Shown: positions 33,762-45,000, numbered from the stretch's first letter. The stretch: DNA of 53,879 bases from Bacteroides sp. An322 (GCF_002161765.1 NZ_NFIN01000023.1:1-53879), one strand, 5' to 3'. Program-made: numbers and translations. Notes: generated from the sequence alone by a model not told the origin.

Positions 33762-35024
33762 TTATGTCATAACTTTCAGTTTTACCAGCTCAATTTTGGT
33801 CGCTGTGACCTTGATAATCTTAAAATGGAACCGGTCGATAACTATTGTTTCACATGCTTTGGGGATGCTTTGGTATTCATGAAGAATGAGTCCGCCTATG
33901 GTTTGGTATTCATCGTTTTCGGGCAATTCAAGACCGAATTCCTCATTGGCTTTTTCTATTTTGAACCTTCCGGAGAAGATGTATTCATGGTCTCCTATGG
34001 CTTTCCCTATGGTAGAATTGGTGTCGTGTTCGTCTTCGATGTCTCCTAAGATTTCTTCTACCAGGTCTTCCATGGCTACGATGCCCGATGTTCCTCCGAA
34101 TTCATCTACCACTACAGCTAACGACCGTTTTTGTTGCATAAGTAGTTGCATGAGTTTATGAGTACTCATTGATTCGGGTACAATGGGAATGCGGCGTATG
34201 TTTTTATGCCAGTCGGTCAGTGGCTTGAACATCTCAGAAGAATGGATGTATCCTATAATGTTGTCAATATTTTCTTTATATACGATGATTTTGCTGATTC
34301 CGTTTGCTATAAATTCTTCTTTCAGCTTTTCCAAGGAAGTATTCTGTTCTACGGCGATGATTTCAGTTCGCGGAATCATACAATCGCGTACTTTAATATT
34401 AGAAAAGTCCAATGCGTTACGGAATAACTCAATTTCGGTATTGGCATTTTCCTGGTTGTTTGAATTTTTCAAGCTGTTTTGGATAAACATGTCCAAATCG
34501 ACTTTAGAGAAAGCTTTGTCTGTATCTTTTGGGGTTACTTTATGTCCGGATATGCGCAATATTCCTGCTGAGAGTGATGATACGAGCCAACTGATGGGGT
34601 AGAGCAGTATATAGAAAATGAATGCCGGAATTGCAAATAACCGCAAAGTATGGCTTGGGAATATTTTAAAAATGGTTTTGGGAATAAATTCGGACGTAAT
34701 GATGATGAAAAAGGATGCTGCTATGATTTTAATGGCAATCAGCAGGAAATCATTTGTCATGCTTGGAAAAGGGAAGTATTGTTCGATCAGTAATGCGGTT
34801 CCGATACAGAACATGACCAATGAAATGCTGTTTCCGACAAGCATAGTCGAAATAAAGTGATTAGGATTCCGGTAGTATGTTGATAATATCCTAGCAGACA
34901 GGCTATTGTCTCTTTTCATTTCAAAGTGTAGCTTGCTGGATGAAAGAAATGCAGTTTCCATGCCGGAAAAGAATATGGAAAGCATCATGCATAGCACTAA
35001 ATATAGGATAAGTTCTGTCATCAT
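33762..35024 (-). CDS. CNNM/CorC (HlyC) family transporter with CBS domains
   Basis: The 420-residue protein starts at the ATG at 35024 (M-M-T-E-L-I-L-Y-L), since the longer frame would run into lptC. The DUF21 membrane domain (about 1-180) has S-G-M-E-T-A-F-L-S-S-S-K and four helices, then come two CBS domains (about 200-320) with V-R-D-C-M-I-P-R-T-E-I and the D-E-F-G-G-T-S-G-I-V-A-M-E-D-L-V-E-E-I-L-G-D-I segment split between them, and a CorC/HlyC domain at the end. Such proteins export magnesium or cobalt, or act as Mg2+/Na+ exchangers. Sits between lptC and the PpiD gene in an envelope operon. Confidence 0.94.
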   Translation of the reverse strand: MMTELILYLVLCMMLSIFFSGMETAFLSSSKLHFEMKRDNSLSARILSTYYRNPNHFISTMLVGNSISLVMFCIGTALLIEQYFPFPSMTNDFLLIAIKIIAASFFIIITSEFIPKTIFKIFPSHTLRLFAIPAFIFYILLYPISWLVSSLSAGILRISGHKVTPKDTDKAFSKVDLDMFIQNSLKNSNNQENANTEIELFRNALDFSNIKVRDCMIPRTEIIAVEQNTSLEKLKEEFIANGISKIIVYKENIDNIIGYIHSSEMFKPLTDWHKNIRRIPIVPESMSTHKLMQLLMQQKRSLAVVVDEFGGTSGIVAMEDLVEEILGDIEDEHDTNSTIGKAIGDHEYIFSGRFKIEKANEEFGLELPENDEYQTIGGLILHEYQSIPKACETIVIDRFHFKIIKVTATKIELVKLKVMT

Positions 35025-35040
35025 ACTTTGGGACTTATAA

Positions 35041-35661
35041 TCAGTTGGAAGGTTGTTGGTTGACCGTATCTGCTGGTGCCGTATCTTCAACTGTAAAAAT
35101 TCCTGTGTTGTTGAATATTTGGTATTCAGTCATTTGCTGGTTTGATTCAAATCCGTATCCGGTCAGGATTTTGTCTGGCTGTTCAATCCGGATATATTGG
35201 TCGGAATAGATTTTTTCTTTGCCTTGGTCCCAAAACATTAACTGGGTATCGAATTTGTCTCCCCGTTGGCTACGGATATGGACATTCCCTCGTAATTCCC
35301 ATAACTTTTTAGGTTCGTAATAAAATGCTGTATCAGCTTTGATGCTTGCATCGATACGGAATAATGTATCAAATTTTTCTAGATAAATGCCTTTCTTAAA
35401 TGCCCAATAAGGAGTGTCTACTTCGCTAAAAATCAACCATTCAGCTGTAATGACTTTATAACGGATCATGCCTGAGTCGGATATGTAGGTGGTTACTCCT
35501 GTCGTGCGCATATCGGGCAATGAATCATTTTCGGTGATTGCATCTGCCAAATTTTCTTTCTTTTTGCACGAAGGAAATAGAATAAACATAACCGCTATCC
35601 ATACGGAAACTGTTATGCTTAAAGAAAGTATATATCGTTTGTTTTTTTGTCTGTGTGACAT
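35041..35661 (-). CDS. lptC: LPS export periplasmic protein LptC
   Basis: A 206-residue bitopic protein with a membrane anchor (about residues 10-30, ending in P-S-C-K-K-K, which may be a lipobox) and the LptC beta-jellyroll: S-G-M-I-R-Y-K-V-I-T-A-E-W-L-I-F, L-W-E-L-R-G-N-V-H-I-R-S and the G-Y-G-F-E-S segment near residue 170. LptC takes lipopolysaccharide from LptB2FG and passes it to LptA. The start of the transporter gene follows 16 bp later. It is preceded by the TPR-protein gene with only 10 bp between, so both are on one message. Confidence 0.92.
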   Translation of the reverse strand: MSHRQKNKRYILSLSITVSVWIAVMFILFPSCKKKENLADAITENDSLPDMRTTGVTTYISDSGMIRYKVITAEWLIFSEVDTPYWAFKKGIYLEKFDTLFRIDASIKADTAFYYEPKKLWELRGNVHIRSQRGDKFDTQLMFWDQGKEKIYSDQYIRIEQPDKILTGYGFESNQQMTEYQIFNNTGIFTVEDTAPADTVNQQPSN

Positions 35662-35671
35662 AAGGTGTTGT

Positions 35672-37033
35672 TTATCTGATTATTGTCTTTTCGTCAATCC
35701 ATCCGTTGATAGTAACTGTATCGCCTTCTTTCAATCCTAAGAAGAATAAGTCTTTGTCTTTCGGGGTATGGGCTGTATAAGTATGAATCAACTTGTCGGC
35801 TTCTTCTGTTACACTGGGGTCTACGGATTTGGCTTTTTGTAATTTGTCGATTACAGCAAAGTAAGTACACTGGTTCAATGCCTGTTCATCGTTCCAGTTA
35901 GGATTTGATGCATACATTTGTGCAATCAGGATGTAAGGCTTTCCGTTATTGCCATTGGCTTGAATGGATTCTAAAGCATATTGTTTAGCGCGTGCCAATT
36001 GTTTTTGGCTGAATAATACAATCGCAGCATTATAGTAATAATCCGCTTTTTTGCCATTATCTTGTGCCCGTTCAATTGCTTCATTAAAGTATTGCATACT
36101 CTTGTCCATGTCACCTTTTTTATAACACATATAACCACATCCAGCAGCGGTTTCCGAGGTAGGCTCTATGGCATGAGCGGCTTCAGAAGCAGCGAAATAG
36201 ACATCTTCATTGGTGCATTTCAGCATTTGCATTACAGAAATGACTTGTTTCAGGTATTCTAGATTGGTTTTGTTTTGTTCAACTTTCGGACCATAGATAG
36301 CCTGAAGGTTTTCGCAAGTAGCTGTTCCGCTATTAATGAAATAAGCGTCTATGATGTCTTTAGCTGTTTTCAGCAGTTTTTTGTCTCTTTCGTTGGTTGC
36401 GGCTTTGAAAGCGGCATCTGCATATTCAGATACAGTCAGGTAATCTTGAATGAATTGTTCTTTATGATTTTCATCCGCTTTCAGTTTGCGTAATGAAATA
36501 TCCATCATGTCTTGTAACATGAAATAGTTGGAGTTTGCTTTTTCCAGACCGATGGCTTCTTTCCCCATTTCGTATGCTTTGTTTACATCGAAGTCTCTTC
36601 CGGTAAATATAATATAGTCATGGGTTTTCATACCTAAAATAGCACCTTTGCTTCTAGGAGTTTTTACCAATGTATTCAGTTTATCCAAATAGTTAATACA
36701 TTGGTCATGTACAGCCATAAGTTCGTCTACATAAACTTTTTGCTGTGCCTCGTCTTTTGATTCAGCAATCAAAGCACGCAATATTTTCGCTCCGTTAGTA
36801 TAAATGCCGGTTTGTGCCCATGGTGCTTCAGTAAACACTGCTTTCCATGGGGTATAAGCATCTTTCAAATTATTCGTTTTTACATATTTGGTATAAATGC
36901 TGATGTTTTGCAGGCAACGGATGCTGTCTTCTCCATGTCCAAAACGAGATCCGTCTTCCACTCCTTTTTGAGCAAATACAGATATTGGACATAATGAAAT
37001 CGCAACCAGCATAGTAAACCAATTCATCTTCAT
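35672..37033 (-). CDS. periplasmic TPR-repeat protein
   Basis: A 453-residue secreted protein with a signal peptide (residues 1-21, ending V-F-A-Q). The mature part is all helical with tetratricopeptide-like repeats; the clearest are K-A-Y-E-M-G-K-E-A-I near 155 and D-M-D-K-S-M-Q-Y-F-N-E-A-I-E-R-A near 310-330. No catalytic motif is seen. It is found in Bacteroidales next to lptC and an outer-membrane barrel, and may scaffold envelope assembly; this is inference from the operon. Confidence 0.85.
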   Translation of the reverse strand: MKMNWFTMLVAISLCPISVFAQKGVEDGSRFGHGEDSIRCLQNISIYTKYVKTNNLKDAYTPWKAVFTEAPWAQTGIYTNGAKILRALIAESKDEAQQKVYVDELMAVHDQCINYLDKLNTLVKTPRSKGAILGMKTHDYIIFTGRDFDVNKAYEMGKEAIGLEKANSNYFMLQDMMDISLRKLKADENHKEQFIQDYLTVSEYADAAFKAATNERDKKLLKTAKDIIDAYFINSGTATCENLQAIYGPKVEQNKTNLEYLKQVISVMQMLKCTNEDVYFAASEAAHAIEPTSETAAGCGYMCYKKGDMDKSMQYFNEAIERAQDNGKKADYYYNAAIVLFSQKQLARAKQYALESIQANGNNGKPYILIAQMYASNPNWNDEQALNQCTYFAVIDKLQKAKSVDPSVTEEADKLIHTYTAHTPKDKDLFFLGLKEGDTVTINGWIDEKTIIR

Positions 37034-37067
37034 GGCATTTATATTTAGGTATTCTTGAATAACCGGA

Positions 37068-38339
37068 TTAATTGACTTTCCATTTCATGAACCAATGTTC
37101 GTTGAAGGTCAGTCCTAGTTTGATGACGAATCGGTTCTCCGATAGCATATTGGTTACAGAAGGACGTACACGAACATATTGTCCGGTCAAATTCAGGATT
37201 GTTCTCCGCTGAAACAAATAAAGCGGGAATCCGAATCCGGCATTGATGCTATATTCAGACGGACCCTCATATTGAGGCAAATTCAAATAAGGCGTAGTGT
37301 AATTGACTCCCACACGGTAACAGATGCGTTGCAGATAATTTCTTCCGATGGGATTCGGAATGTATTCGGCACCTACGGCAATCTTATGACGGTCTTCATA
37401 CATATTGGTCTTATTTTGGTATTTCACCGAAGACCATTTTTGCAACGTGTAGTCTGCTCCTACAGTCAGGTTATTCTTGTGCAAATACGCTAAACCAATG
37501 CCGAATGTATGAGGAATGCCATACGAGTCGTTGATAACTTTTTCGTTTACTGACGAATAGCTTGGATTAGTTGGATTGTCTGTAACCTGAATACCTTCTG
37601 TATCGGTAGAGTTTAAGGTATGTCCTAAGCCATAGACCAGACCTAAGGTCAGATTATCCGTTTTGCCAATCGGTTGTGTATATTGCAAACCGAAGTCGGC
37701 AACGTAGCTTTTTACATTCAGTTTGTTATATACGTATGTCTGGTCGCTTTCGACATTAAATCCGATGCTTGTCTGATAGTTGAGCGAGCCGTACATATAT
37801 CCGGCACTTACTCCTATCGATAAGTTGTCTAATACTTTAAAACCCAATCCGGCAGTAATCTGTTGCAGTCCGCCATCGCCATAAAAGTTGTTGGTAGCTG
37901 TATAATCATTGTTCCCTTCTACGGAATTTGTAGTCGAGAAGTTGTATCCTACAGTTGAATACGGAGTGAATCCAACGGCGATACCTAAACGTTTGTGTAA
38001 CCGGAACTGTATTGCTATGTAGTCAAAACTGGAGTTCTTGGCATTGGCAGAGATACCGTTTTCCTTAAAATTAGAACTTTTCAGGCTCATGCCCAAATCA
38101 AACATGAACGAGAGGGAGTCGACTGACGAAAATGCGGCAGGATTAGTCATGTTGATATATCCGTTGTTACGGATACCGTAACCTATGCCTCCCATAGCGG
38201 CATTGTTGGCAAAACCTCGGTCGGACAAATCGCCCAATCCGTATCGTGTATAAGGAGAATTAGTGCTAGATTGGGCAGCTACGGATAAGTAGCCGCTTAT
38301 GAGCATTAAGATGCTAATGAATGCTTTATTTCTTAACAT
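37068..38339 (-). CDS. outer-membrane beta-barrel protein (PorV/FadL-like)
   Basis: A 423-residue protein with a signal peptide (residues 1-22, ending V-A-A-Q) and a barrel domain. The mature start S-S-T-N-S-P-Y-T-R-Y-G-L-G-D and the segment A-A-M-G-G-I-G-Y-G near residue 50 are hallmarks of Bacteroidetes PorV/FadL-like barrels, as is Y-I-N-M-T-N-P-A-A-F-S-S. Function unknown. The gene overlaps coaX by 14 bp and precedes the TPR gene by 34 bp. It belongs to the envelope operon that includes lptC. Confidence 0.87.
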   Translation of the reverse strand: MLRNKAFISILMLISGYLSVAAQSSTNSPYTRYGLGDLSDRGFANNAAMGGIGYGIRNNGYINMTNPAAFSSVDSLSFMFDLGMSLKSSNFKENGISANAKNSSFDYIAIQFRLHKRLGIAVGFTPYSTVGYNFSTTNSVEGNNDYTATNNFYGDGGLQQITAGLGFKVLDNLSIGVSAGYMYGSLNYQTSIGFNVESDQTYVYNKLNVKSYVADFGLQYTQPIGKTDNLTLGLVYGLGHTLNSTDTEGIQVTDNPTNPSYSSVNEKVINDSYGIPHTFGIGLAYLHKNNLTVGADYTLQKWSSVKYQNKTNMYEDRHKIAVGAEYIPNPIGRNYLQRICYRVGVNYTTPYLNLPQYEGPSEYSINAGFGFPLYLFQRRTILNLTGQYVRVRPSVTNMLSENRFVIKLGLTFNEHWFMKWKVN

Positions 38340-39054
38340 TATAATTCAAAATTCTGTTTAAACCTTTCAATACTAAAAATCTGTCTGCAAAGATGATACT
38401 TTTTAAGTTTGTATCAAAAGAAAATTTATCTCCTCCGGTTAAAAAAACCAAAAGGTCGGGATATTTTTTTTGCATCAGGTGGATATAACCTGTTATTTCG
38501 AACTCGATGCCTTTGATGACACCTGCCCGGATAGCCGTTTCGGTACTGTATCCGAATTCGGGCAAGTCGCCTCCTTTTTCAATCAAAGGAAGCTTATCGC
38601 AACATGCGTTCAGGGTTTTGAACCGGATGTAAATGCCCGGAGAGATGTTTCCTCCCCAATAGCGTCCTTGCGCATCGATAAATTCGTAGGTCAATGCCGT
38701 ACCGGCATCTATGACCAACAAATTCTTGCCCGGAGATAAATAGTTGGCGCCTACTACTGCCGCTAATCGGTCCATGCCCAATGTTTCAGGGGTCTTGTAC
38801 ATGTTTTGGATAGGGACCGGAGTCTTGTAGGTAAGCTCCAGGATAGGGATTTCTATCTTCTTTAATTGTCTTTTAATCGTATTGCTGAGCGTGATGACCG
38901 ATGCAATGATAATCCGTTCAATCGGATATTTGTTGCATAGCATGGGCAAGCAATCGAGCGAGTGGTTTGACCCGCGGATGATTTCTACGATGTCTTCGTT
39001 GTCGAACACCGCTAGCTTGGCTACGGTATTGCCTATGTCAATAACTAAATTCAC
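38326..39054 (-). CDS. coaX: type III pantothenate kinase
   Basis: CoaX phosphorylates pantothenate, the first step of CoA synthesis. The 242-residue product has the ASKHA motifs D-I-G-N-T-V-A near residue 5, G-M-D-R-L-A-A-V near 92 and D-A-G-T-A-L-T-Y-E near 117. I use the GTG at 39054 (V-N-L-V-I-D-I-G-N-T) as start: the longer frame starts with a TTG that overlaps the -7 box (TTACTTTG, minus strand 39076-39083). It is the first gene of the envelope operon that runs through lptC to the PpiD gene. Confidence 0.95.
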   Translation of the reverse strand: MNLVIDIGNTVAKLAVFDNEDIVEIIRGSNHSLDCLPMLCNKYPIERIIIASVITLSNTIKRQLKKIEIPILELTYKTPVPIQNMYKTPETLGMDRLAAVVGANYLSPGKNLLVIDAGTALTYEFIDAQGRYWGGNISPGIYIRFKTLNACCDKLPLIEKGGDLPEFGYSTETAIRAGVIKGIEFEITGYIHLMQKKYPDLLVFLTGGDKFSFDTNLKSIIFADRFLVLKGLNRILNYNVKK

Positions 39055-39185
39055 TTTTTCTCGTTTTTTGGGATGCAAAGTAAACTAAAAAAAGAATAGG
39101 TCGGGCAATAAAAACGGGAAATTCTTTCGAACTTTTCAATTATTCCATGTATTTTTGCGCCCGAATAGGCATAAAATAGGCATGA

Positions 39186-40367
39186 ATGATGAAATACAAA
39201 CTCAAATACTTGCTCTTGGCGTTGCTCCTATGTGGCTTTGCCAATGCATATAGCTCCAAGCCCGATAGCATACGCTTGAGTCTGCTGACCTGCGCCCCCG
39301 GAAGTGAAATCTATGCGCACTTCGGCCATACGGCTATCCGCTATGAGAATTATACCCGGAAGATTGACTTGGTTTTCAATTACGGGATGTTCAACTTCCG
39401 CGCGCCGCATTTCGTATGGCGTTTCGTGAAAGGGGAGACCGATTACCAGTTGGGCATTACACCTTATATATATTTTAGGGCGGAATATGCCATGCGTGGC
39501 TCTTCGGTATACCAGCAAGTGCTGAACCTGACTCAGGCGGAAAAGGAGAGGCTTGTAGCTTTGCTCGAAGAGAATTACCGTCCGGAGAACCGGATTTACC
39601 GGTATAATTACTTTTATGATAATTGTACGACCCGTGCGCGCGACAAGATAGAAGAGGCTATCCGCGGAAAGGTGGTTTATCCCGACTCGATACCGAATAA
39701 AACGTTCCGTAGCATTGTACATGAGTTTACTTCCGAAGCCAAATGGGACGAGTTGGGCATTGATATGTGCTTGGGCGCGGAAGCGGATAAGCCGATTGGA
39801 AAGCGTTTGCAGATGTTCGCCCCGTTCTATATGCTGCATTATGCGGATGATGCTTATATTCTTGAAGCGAATGGAGAAAAACGTCCGCTCGTATTGGAGA
39901 AAACCACGATTGTAGATGTAGACCCTGAACCTTTCGAGCCTGGTTTCCCTTTGTCGCCCATGGCGTGCGGCATTCTCTTCTTGGTGATATGCGTCGTAAT
40001 GGGATGGGTGCAATGGAAGAAACGCCGCATTTGGTGGGGATGGGACTTGTTCTTGCTCCTTTTGCAAGGGCTTGCCGGATGCTTGATTGCTTTCCTCTTT
40101 TTCTTCTCCACGCATCCTACGGTAGGGTCGAATTGGTTGCTTGGGCTCTTCAATCCGATACCCTTGTTTTATCTTCCTTTCCTCATTTGGCACGAGAAAA
40201 AAGGCTTGCCGGAGCCTTATCATGTTATAAATGTGATGTATTTAACATTATTTATGGTGATAGTTCCGATTTGTGGGCAAGAATTTAACTTAACAGTATT
40301 ACCTTTGGCGCTCGGTTTGTTTGTGAATTCGGCAAGCCGTATATTTATTAGGAAAAAGAAGGCATGA
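39186..40367 (+). CDS. DUF4105 (Lnb N-terminal domain) membrane protein
   Basis: The 393-residue protein has a signal peptide (residues 1-22), then the Lnb N-terminal periplasmic domain (DUF4105): S-L-L-T-C-A-P-G-S-E-I-Y-A-H-F-G-H-T-A-I-R near 33 and Y-N-Y-F-Y-D-N-C-T-T-R-A-R-D near 143, with conserved H and C residues that fit a cysteine-protease-like or acyltransferase fold. Three to four transmembrane helices follow at about 255-390. Lnb proteins in Gram-positives make lyso-form lipoproteins; whether this one does is not known. A TATTTTTG box (39150-39157) lies upstream. It overlaps the next gene by 4 bp. Confidence 0.9.
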   Translation: MMKYKLKYLLLALLLCGFANAYSSKPDSIRLSLLTCAPGSEIYAHFGHTAIRYENYTRKIDLVFNYGMFNFRAPHFVWRFVKGETDYQLGITPYIYFRAEYAMRGSSVYQQVLNLTQAEKERLVALLEENYRPENRIYRYNYFYDNCTTRARDKIEEAIRGKVVYPDSIPNKTFRSIVHEFTSEAKWDELGIDMCLGAEADKPIGKRLQMFAPFYMLHYADDAYILEANGEKRPLVLEKTTIVDVDPEPFEPGFPLSPMACGILFLVICVVMGWVQWKKRRIWWGWDLFLLLLQGLAGCLIAFLFFFSTHPTVGSNWLLGLFNPIPLFYLPFLIWHEKKGLPEPYHVINVMYLTLFMVIVPICGQEFNLTVLPLALGLFVNSASRIFIRKKKA

Positions 40368-41947
40368 AAGAACGTATTTTGACATCTTTAATAGCGGCAA
40401 TAGTTTTGACCGGTTTGCAGGCGCAGACCGCGTCACCCGTACCCCGTTTGGTGGTGGGCTTGACTATCGACCAGCTCCGTTCCGATTACATCGAGGCTTT
40501 CTCTGCCCTGTATGGCGAGAAGGGATTCAAGCGGCTGATGAAAGAAGGGCGGGTGTATTGCAATGCGGAATACGATTTTATCAATATGGACCGCTCTTCG
40601 GCGGTGGCATCTATTTATACCGGAACTACACCTTATTATAATGGTATCGTAGGAAACCGCTGGATGGACCGCAGCACGTTGCGGATGGTGAAGAGCGTAG
40701 ACGACCCTGCTTATATGGGCATCTATACCTCGGAAAGCACTTCGCCCCAGCATCTGTTAGTTTCTACCTTATCGGATGAACTGATGGTGGCGACGCATGG
40801 GGCGGCAGAAGTCTATTCGATAGCTCCTACACGCGAAATGGCTGTATTTTCGGCTGGGCATGCGGCTAAGTGTGCGCTTTGGCTGAACGATGAGACGGGT
40901 AAATGGTGCGGGTCTACTTATTATGGCACTTTCCCCGAATGGGTGACTACGTATAATGACCGTGAAGGGCTGGATTTCCGTATCGGAAGCCTGACGTGGG
41001 GACCGTATCTCCCTGTAACTTCGTATCGGTATGTGACTTCGGATGTCAAACAATTGACATTCAAGCATGATTTCTCGGATGAACGTGCGACAAAATACCG
41101 GAAGTTTAAGACCAGCCCCTACGTAAATGATGAAGTGAATCGGCTGGTTCGTGCCTGCCTGCTTCATTCTCAGGTGGGGAAAGACAATATCCCTGATTTG
41201 CTGACCCTCTCTTATTATGCAGGAAACTACGACCATAAGCCGAACACGGAATATGCTATGGAAATTCAGGATGTGTACGTGCGTCTGGACCATGCGATAG
41301 GGGAGTTATTGGAATTGATAGACCAGAAAGTGGGTTTGAGCAACACGTTGTTCTTTATCACCTCGACGGGGTATGCCGACTCTGACCCTAAAGACCCGGA
41401 ACAATACCGCATACCCAGCGGAGAGTTCCACATCGAACGGTGTGCGGCATTGCTGAACATGTATCTGATGGCAATCTATGGTCCGGGACAATATGTAGAA
41501 ACGTATTATGACCGCCAGATTTATCTGAACCATAAGCTGATAGAAGACCGCAAACTGAACTTGACGGAGATATTGAATGTGTCTTCCGACTTCATTGTGC
41601 AGATGAGCGGTGTGCGGACGGCTTATTCATCGCAACGCTTGTTATTAGGCGCATGGACTCCCCGCATCGATAAAATCCGTAATACATTCAATCCGAATTG
41701 CTCGGGCGACATTTATGTAGAAGTCATGCCGGGCTGGTCGGTGGTGGATGAAGCGTCCCATTCGACTCATGTGGTACGTGATACGTATGCTTCGGTGCCG
41801 CTTGTTTTCATAGGTAATAATATAAAGCCGGAAATTTTATATGCACCGGTAAAGATGGCTACAATCGCTCCTACCGTAGCTCATTTCATGCGTATTAGGG
41901 CACCTAATGCCGCCATGTCAGCCCCTCTTACGGGCATTCGCAAGTAA
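40364..41947 (+). CDS. PafA-type alkaline phosphatase superfamily protein, active site altered
   Basis: The 527-residue protein has a signal peptide (ending L-Q-A-Q) and the alkaline-phosphatase fold of the PafA group: [14 protein letters not shown] near residue 30 keeps the first metal aspartate. Elsewhere the metal site is changed. The usual N-x-T-x-x-G-H-A nucleophile loop reads N-M-D-R-S-S-A-V-A, and T-A-D-H-G is replaced by T-S-T-G-Y, while A-S-I-Y-T-G-T-T-P next to it is kept. This suggests a binding or regulatory protein, not an enzyme. It overlaps the DUF4105 gene by 4 bp and precedes secA. Confidence 0.85.
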   Translation: MKERILTSLIAAIVLTGLQAQTASPVPRLVVGLTIDQLRSDYIEAFSALYGEKGFKRLMKEGRVYCNAEYDFINMDRSSAVASIYTGTTPYYNGIVGNRWMDRSTLRMVKSVDDPAYMGIYTSESTSPQHLLVSTLSDELMVATHGAAEVYSIAPTREMAVFSAGHAAKCALWLNDETGKWCGSTYYGTFPEWVTTYNDREGLDFRIGSLTWGPYLPVTSYRYVTSDVKQLTFKHDFSDERATKYRKFKTSPYVNDEVNRLVRACLLHSQVGKDNIPDLLTLSYYAGNYDHKPNTEYAMEIQDVYVRLDHAIGELLELIDQKVGLSNTLFFITSTGYADSDPKDPEQYRIPSGEFHIERCAALLNMYLMAIYGPGQYVETYYDRQIYLNHKLIEDRKLNLTEILNVSSDFIVQMSGVRTAYSSQRLLLGAWTPRIDKIRNTFNPNCSGDIYVEVMPGWSVVDEASHSTHVVRDTYASVPLVFIGNNIKPEILYAPVKMATIAPTVAHFMRIRAPNAAMSAPLTGIRK

Positions 41948-41987
41948 ATTTGTATCGGAAGGTGTTTCAGATACTTTGCGAATTTCT

Positions 41988-41995
41988 TATCTTTG
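41988..41995 (+). promoter_or_regulatory. -7 box of the secA promoter
   Basis: TATCTTTG matches TAnnTTTG exactly. It lies 40 bp after the previous stop codon and 52 bp before the secA ATG at 42048. Confidence 0.6.
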
Positions 41996-42047
41996 CAACC
42001 GAATTAATCAATTAATCATTAGTAGAAATAATAAAAACAACAACATA

Positions 42048-45000
42048 ATGGGATTTAATGAATTTATAAGTAAGGTTTTCGGGAACAAGGCAACCCGCGA
42101 CATGAAGGAAATACAGCCATGGGTGAATAAGGTAAAAGAAGTCTATCCGGAAATCCAAAAGTTGACGAATGATGAGTTGCGTGCCAAAACGGAAGAATTG
42201 AAGAAATATATTAAGGACTCTGCTTTGGAAGAAACTCAGAAAATCGCAGACTTGAAAGCAACTATCGAAGAAACTGATATCGAAAAGCGTGAGCCGATTT
42301 TCAATCAGATAGATAAGCTGGAGAAAGAAGTCCTCGAAAAATATGAGAAGGCATTGAATGATGTATTGCCTACGGCTTTCTCAATTGTAAAAGATACGGC
42401 ACGCCGTTTTGCCGAAAGTGAAGAAATAGAGGTTACAGCTACGGATATGGACCGTAACCTTGCTGCACAAGGAAGAGACTTCGTACGTGTAGAAGGTGAT
42501 AAGGCGATTTGGAAGAACCATTGGGTAGCCGGTGGTAATGAAATTACTTGGAACATGGTACATTACGATGTACAGTTGTTCGGTGGTGTAGTATTGCATC
42601 AAGGTAAGATTGCCGAAATGGCGACCGGTGAAGGTAAAACCTTAGTAGCAACACTTCCGGTATTCCTTAACGCTTTGACCGGAAACGGTGTACATGTCGT
42701 AACGGTCAACGATTATTTGGCTAAGCGTGACTCGGAATGGATGGGACCGCTCTATATGTTCCACGGTTTGAGTGTAGATTGCATTGATAAGCATCAGCCC
42801 AACTCGGAAGCCCGTCGCCGTGCGTATATGGCAGACATTACGTTCGGTACTAACAATGAATTTGGTTTCGATTACCTGCGTGATAACATGGCGGTCAGTC
42901 CGAAGGATTTGGTACAACGCCAGCATAATTATGCCATTGTCGATGAGGTCGACTCGGTCTTGATTGACGATGCGCGTACTCCGTTGATTATCTCCGGTCC
43001 GGTACCCAAGGGCGATGAACAATTGTTTGAAGTGCTCCGCCCGTTGGTAGAAAGACTGGTAGAAGCACAACGCAAATTGGCTACTCAATTCCTGGCGGAT
43101 GCCAAGCGTCTGATTGCTTCGGATAAGAAAGAAGACCAGGAGGCAGGTTTCTTGGCATTGTACCGTAGCCACAAGGCATTGCCGAAGAATAAGCCGTTGA
43201 TTAAGTTCTTGAGCGAGCCGGGTATTAAGGCTGGTATGCTGAAGACCGAGGAAATCTACATGGAGCAGAACAACAAGCGTATGCCCGAAGCGGTAGAGCC
43301 TCTGTATTTCGTAATTGATGAGAAATTGAAGAGTGTAGATTTGACCGATAAAGGTATCGACCTGATTACCGGTAAATCACAAGACCCGACTTTGTTTGTA
43401 TTGCCTGATATCGCCGCACAGCTTTCCGCATTGGAAAACGAAGAAGGGCTGAGCGATGAAGACCGGCTTGCCAAGAAAGACGAGTTCATGACCAACTATG
43501 CTATTAAAGCAGAACGTGTACACACCATCAACCAGTTGCTGAAGGCTTATACGATGTTCGAAAAGGATACCGACTATGTCGTTATGGACGGTCAGGTGAA
43601 GATTGTCGATGAGCAGACCGGACGTATCATGGAAGGACGCCGTTGGAGTGACGGATTGCATCAGGCGGTAGAAGCCAAGGAAGGCGTGAAGATTGAAGCC
43701 GCTACGCAGACATTTGCTACAATCACTTTGCAGAACTATTTCCGTATGTATCATAAGCTCTCCGGTATGACCGGTACGGCGGAAACCGAAGCGGGCGAGT
43801 TCTGGGACATCTATAAACTGGATGTAGTGGTTATCCCGACCAATCGTCCGATTGCCCGTATTGATATGAACGACCGTGTCTATAAGACCAAACGTGAAAA
43901 GTACAAGGCGGTTATCGAGGAAATCGAGAAGATGGTCAATGCAGGCCGTCCGGTATTGGTGGGTACGACATCGGTAGAAATCTCCGAAATGCTGAGCAAG
44001 ATGCTTACCTTGCGTAAGATTCCTCACAATGTATTGAATGCGAAATTGCACCAGAAGGAAGCTGAAATCGTTGCGAAAGCCGGTCAGAGCAGTACGGTGA
44101 CCATTGCTACCAACATGGCGGGTCGTGGTACCGATATCAAGTTGAGTCCGGAAGTGAAGGCAGCAGGCGGTTTGGCGATTATCGGTACAGAACGTCATGA
44201 GTCGCGTCGTGTAGACCGTCAGTTGCGTGGTCGTGCAGGACGTCAGGGTGACCCGGGCTCTTCTGTGTTCTTCGTTTCGTTGGAAGACGATTTGATGCGT
44301 CTGTTTGCATCCGACCGTTTGGCTCACTGGATGGATAAGATGGGCTTCAAGGAAGGCGAAATGATTGAGCATAGCATGATTTCGAAATCTATTGAGCGTG
44401 CTCAGAAGAAGGTAGAAGAAAACAACTTCGGTATCCGTAAGCGTCTGTTGGAATACGATGACGTGATGAATAAGCAACGTACAGTTGTCTATACGAAACG
44501 TCGTCATGCCCTGATGGGAGAACGCATCGGTATGGATATTGCTGACATGATTTGGGATCGTTGCTATAATGCGGTTGACCAACCGACATACGATGATGCG
44601 AAGATGGAAATTTTGCAGACCTTGGCTATGGATACTCCATTCACTTCAGACGATTTCCGTAATAAGCGTAAGGATGAACTTGCTGAGCAGACTTTCCAAA
44701 GCGCAATGGATTTGTTCCGTCGTAAGACAGACCGTATGGCACAAATTGCTACTCCTGTTATAAAGCAGGTTTATGAGAATCAAGGACAAGTTTACCAGAA
44801 TATTTTGATTCCGATTACAGATGGAAAACGGATGTACAACATTTCGGTAAACTTGAAAGAAGCATACGAGACCGAAGGCAAAGCTATCGTCAAGGCTTTT
44901 GAAAAAGCAATCTTGTTACATGTGATTGATGATGCATGGAAGGAGAATCTTCGTGAATTGGATGAATTGAAGCATTCTGTTCAAAATGCAAGTTATGAAC

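Noticed and set aside
39228..40223. 331-codon minus-strand frame opposite the DUF4105 gene
   Set aside because: Antisense shadow; rich in R, I and H with no domain, while the plus-strand gene has clear signal, domain and membrane segments.
43377..44582. 401-codon minus-strand frame opposite secA
   Set aside because: It is the antisense shadow of the strongly biased secA gene and has no domain likeness.
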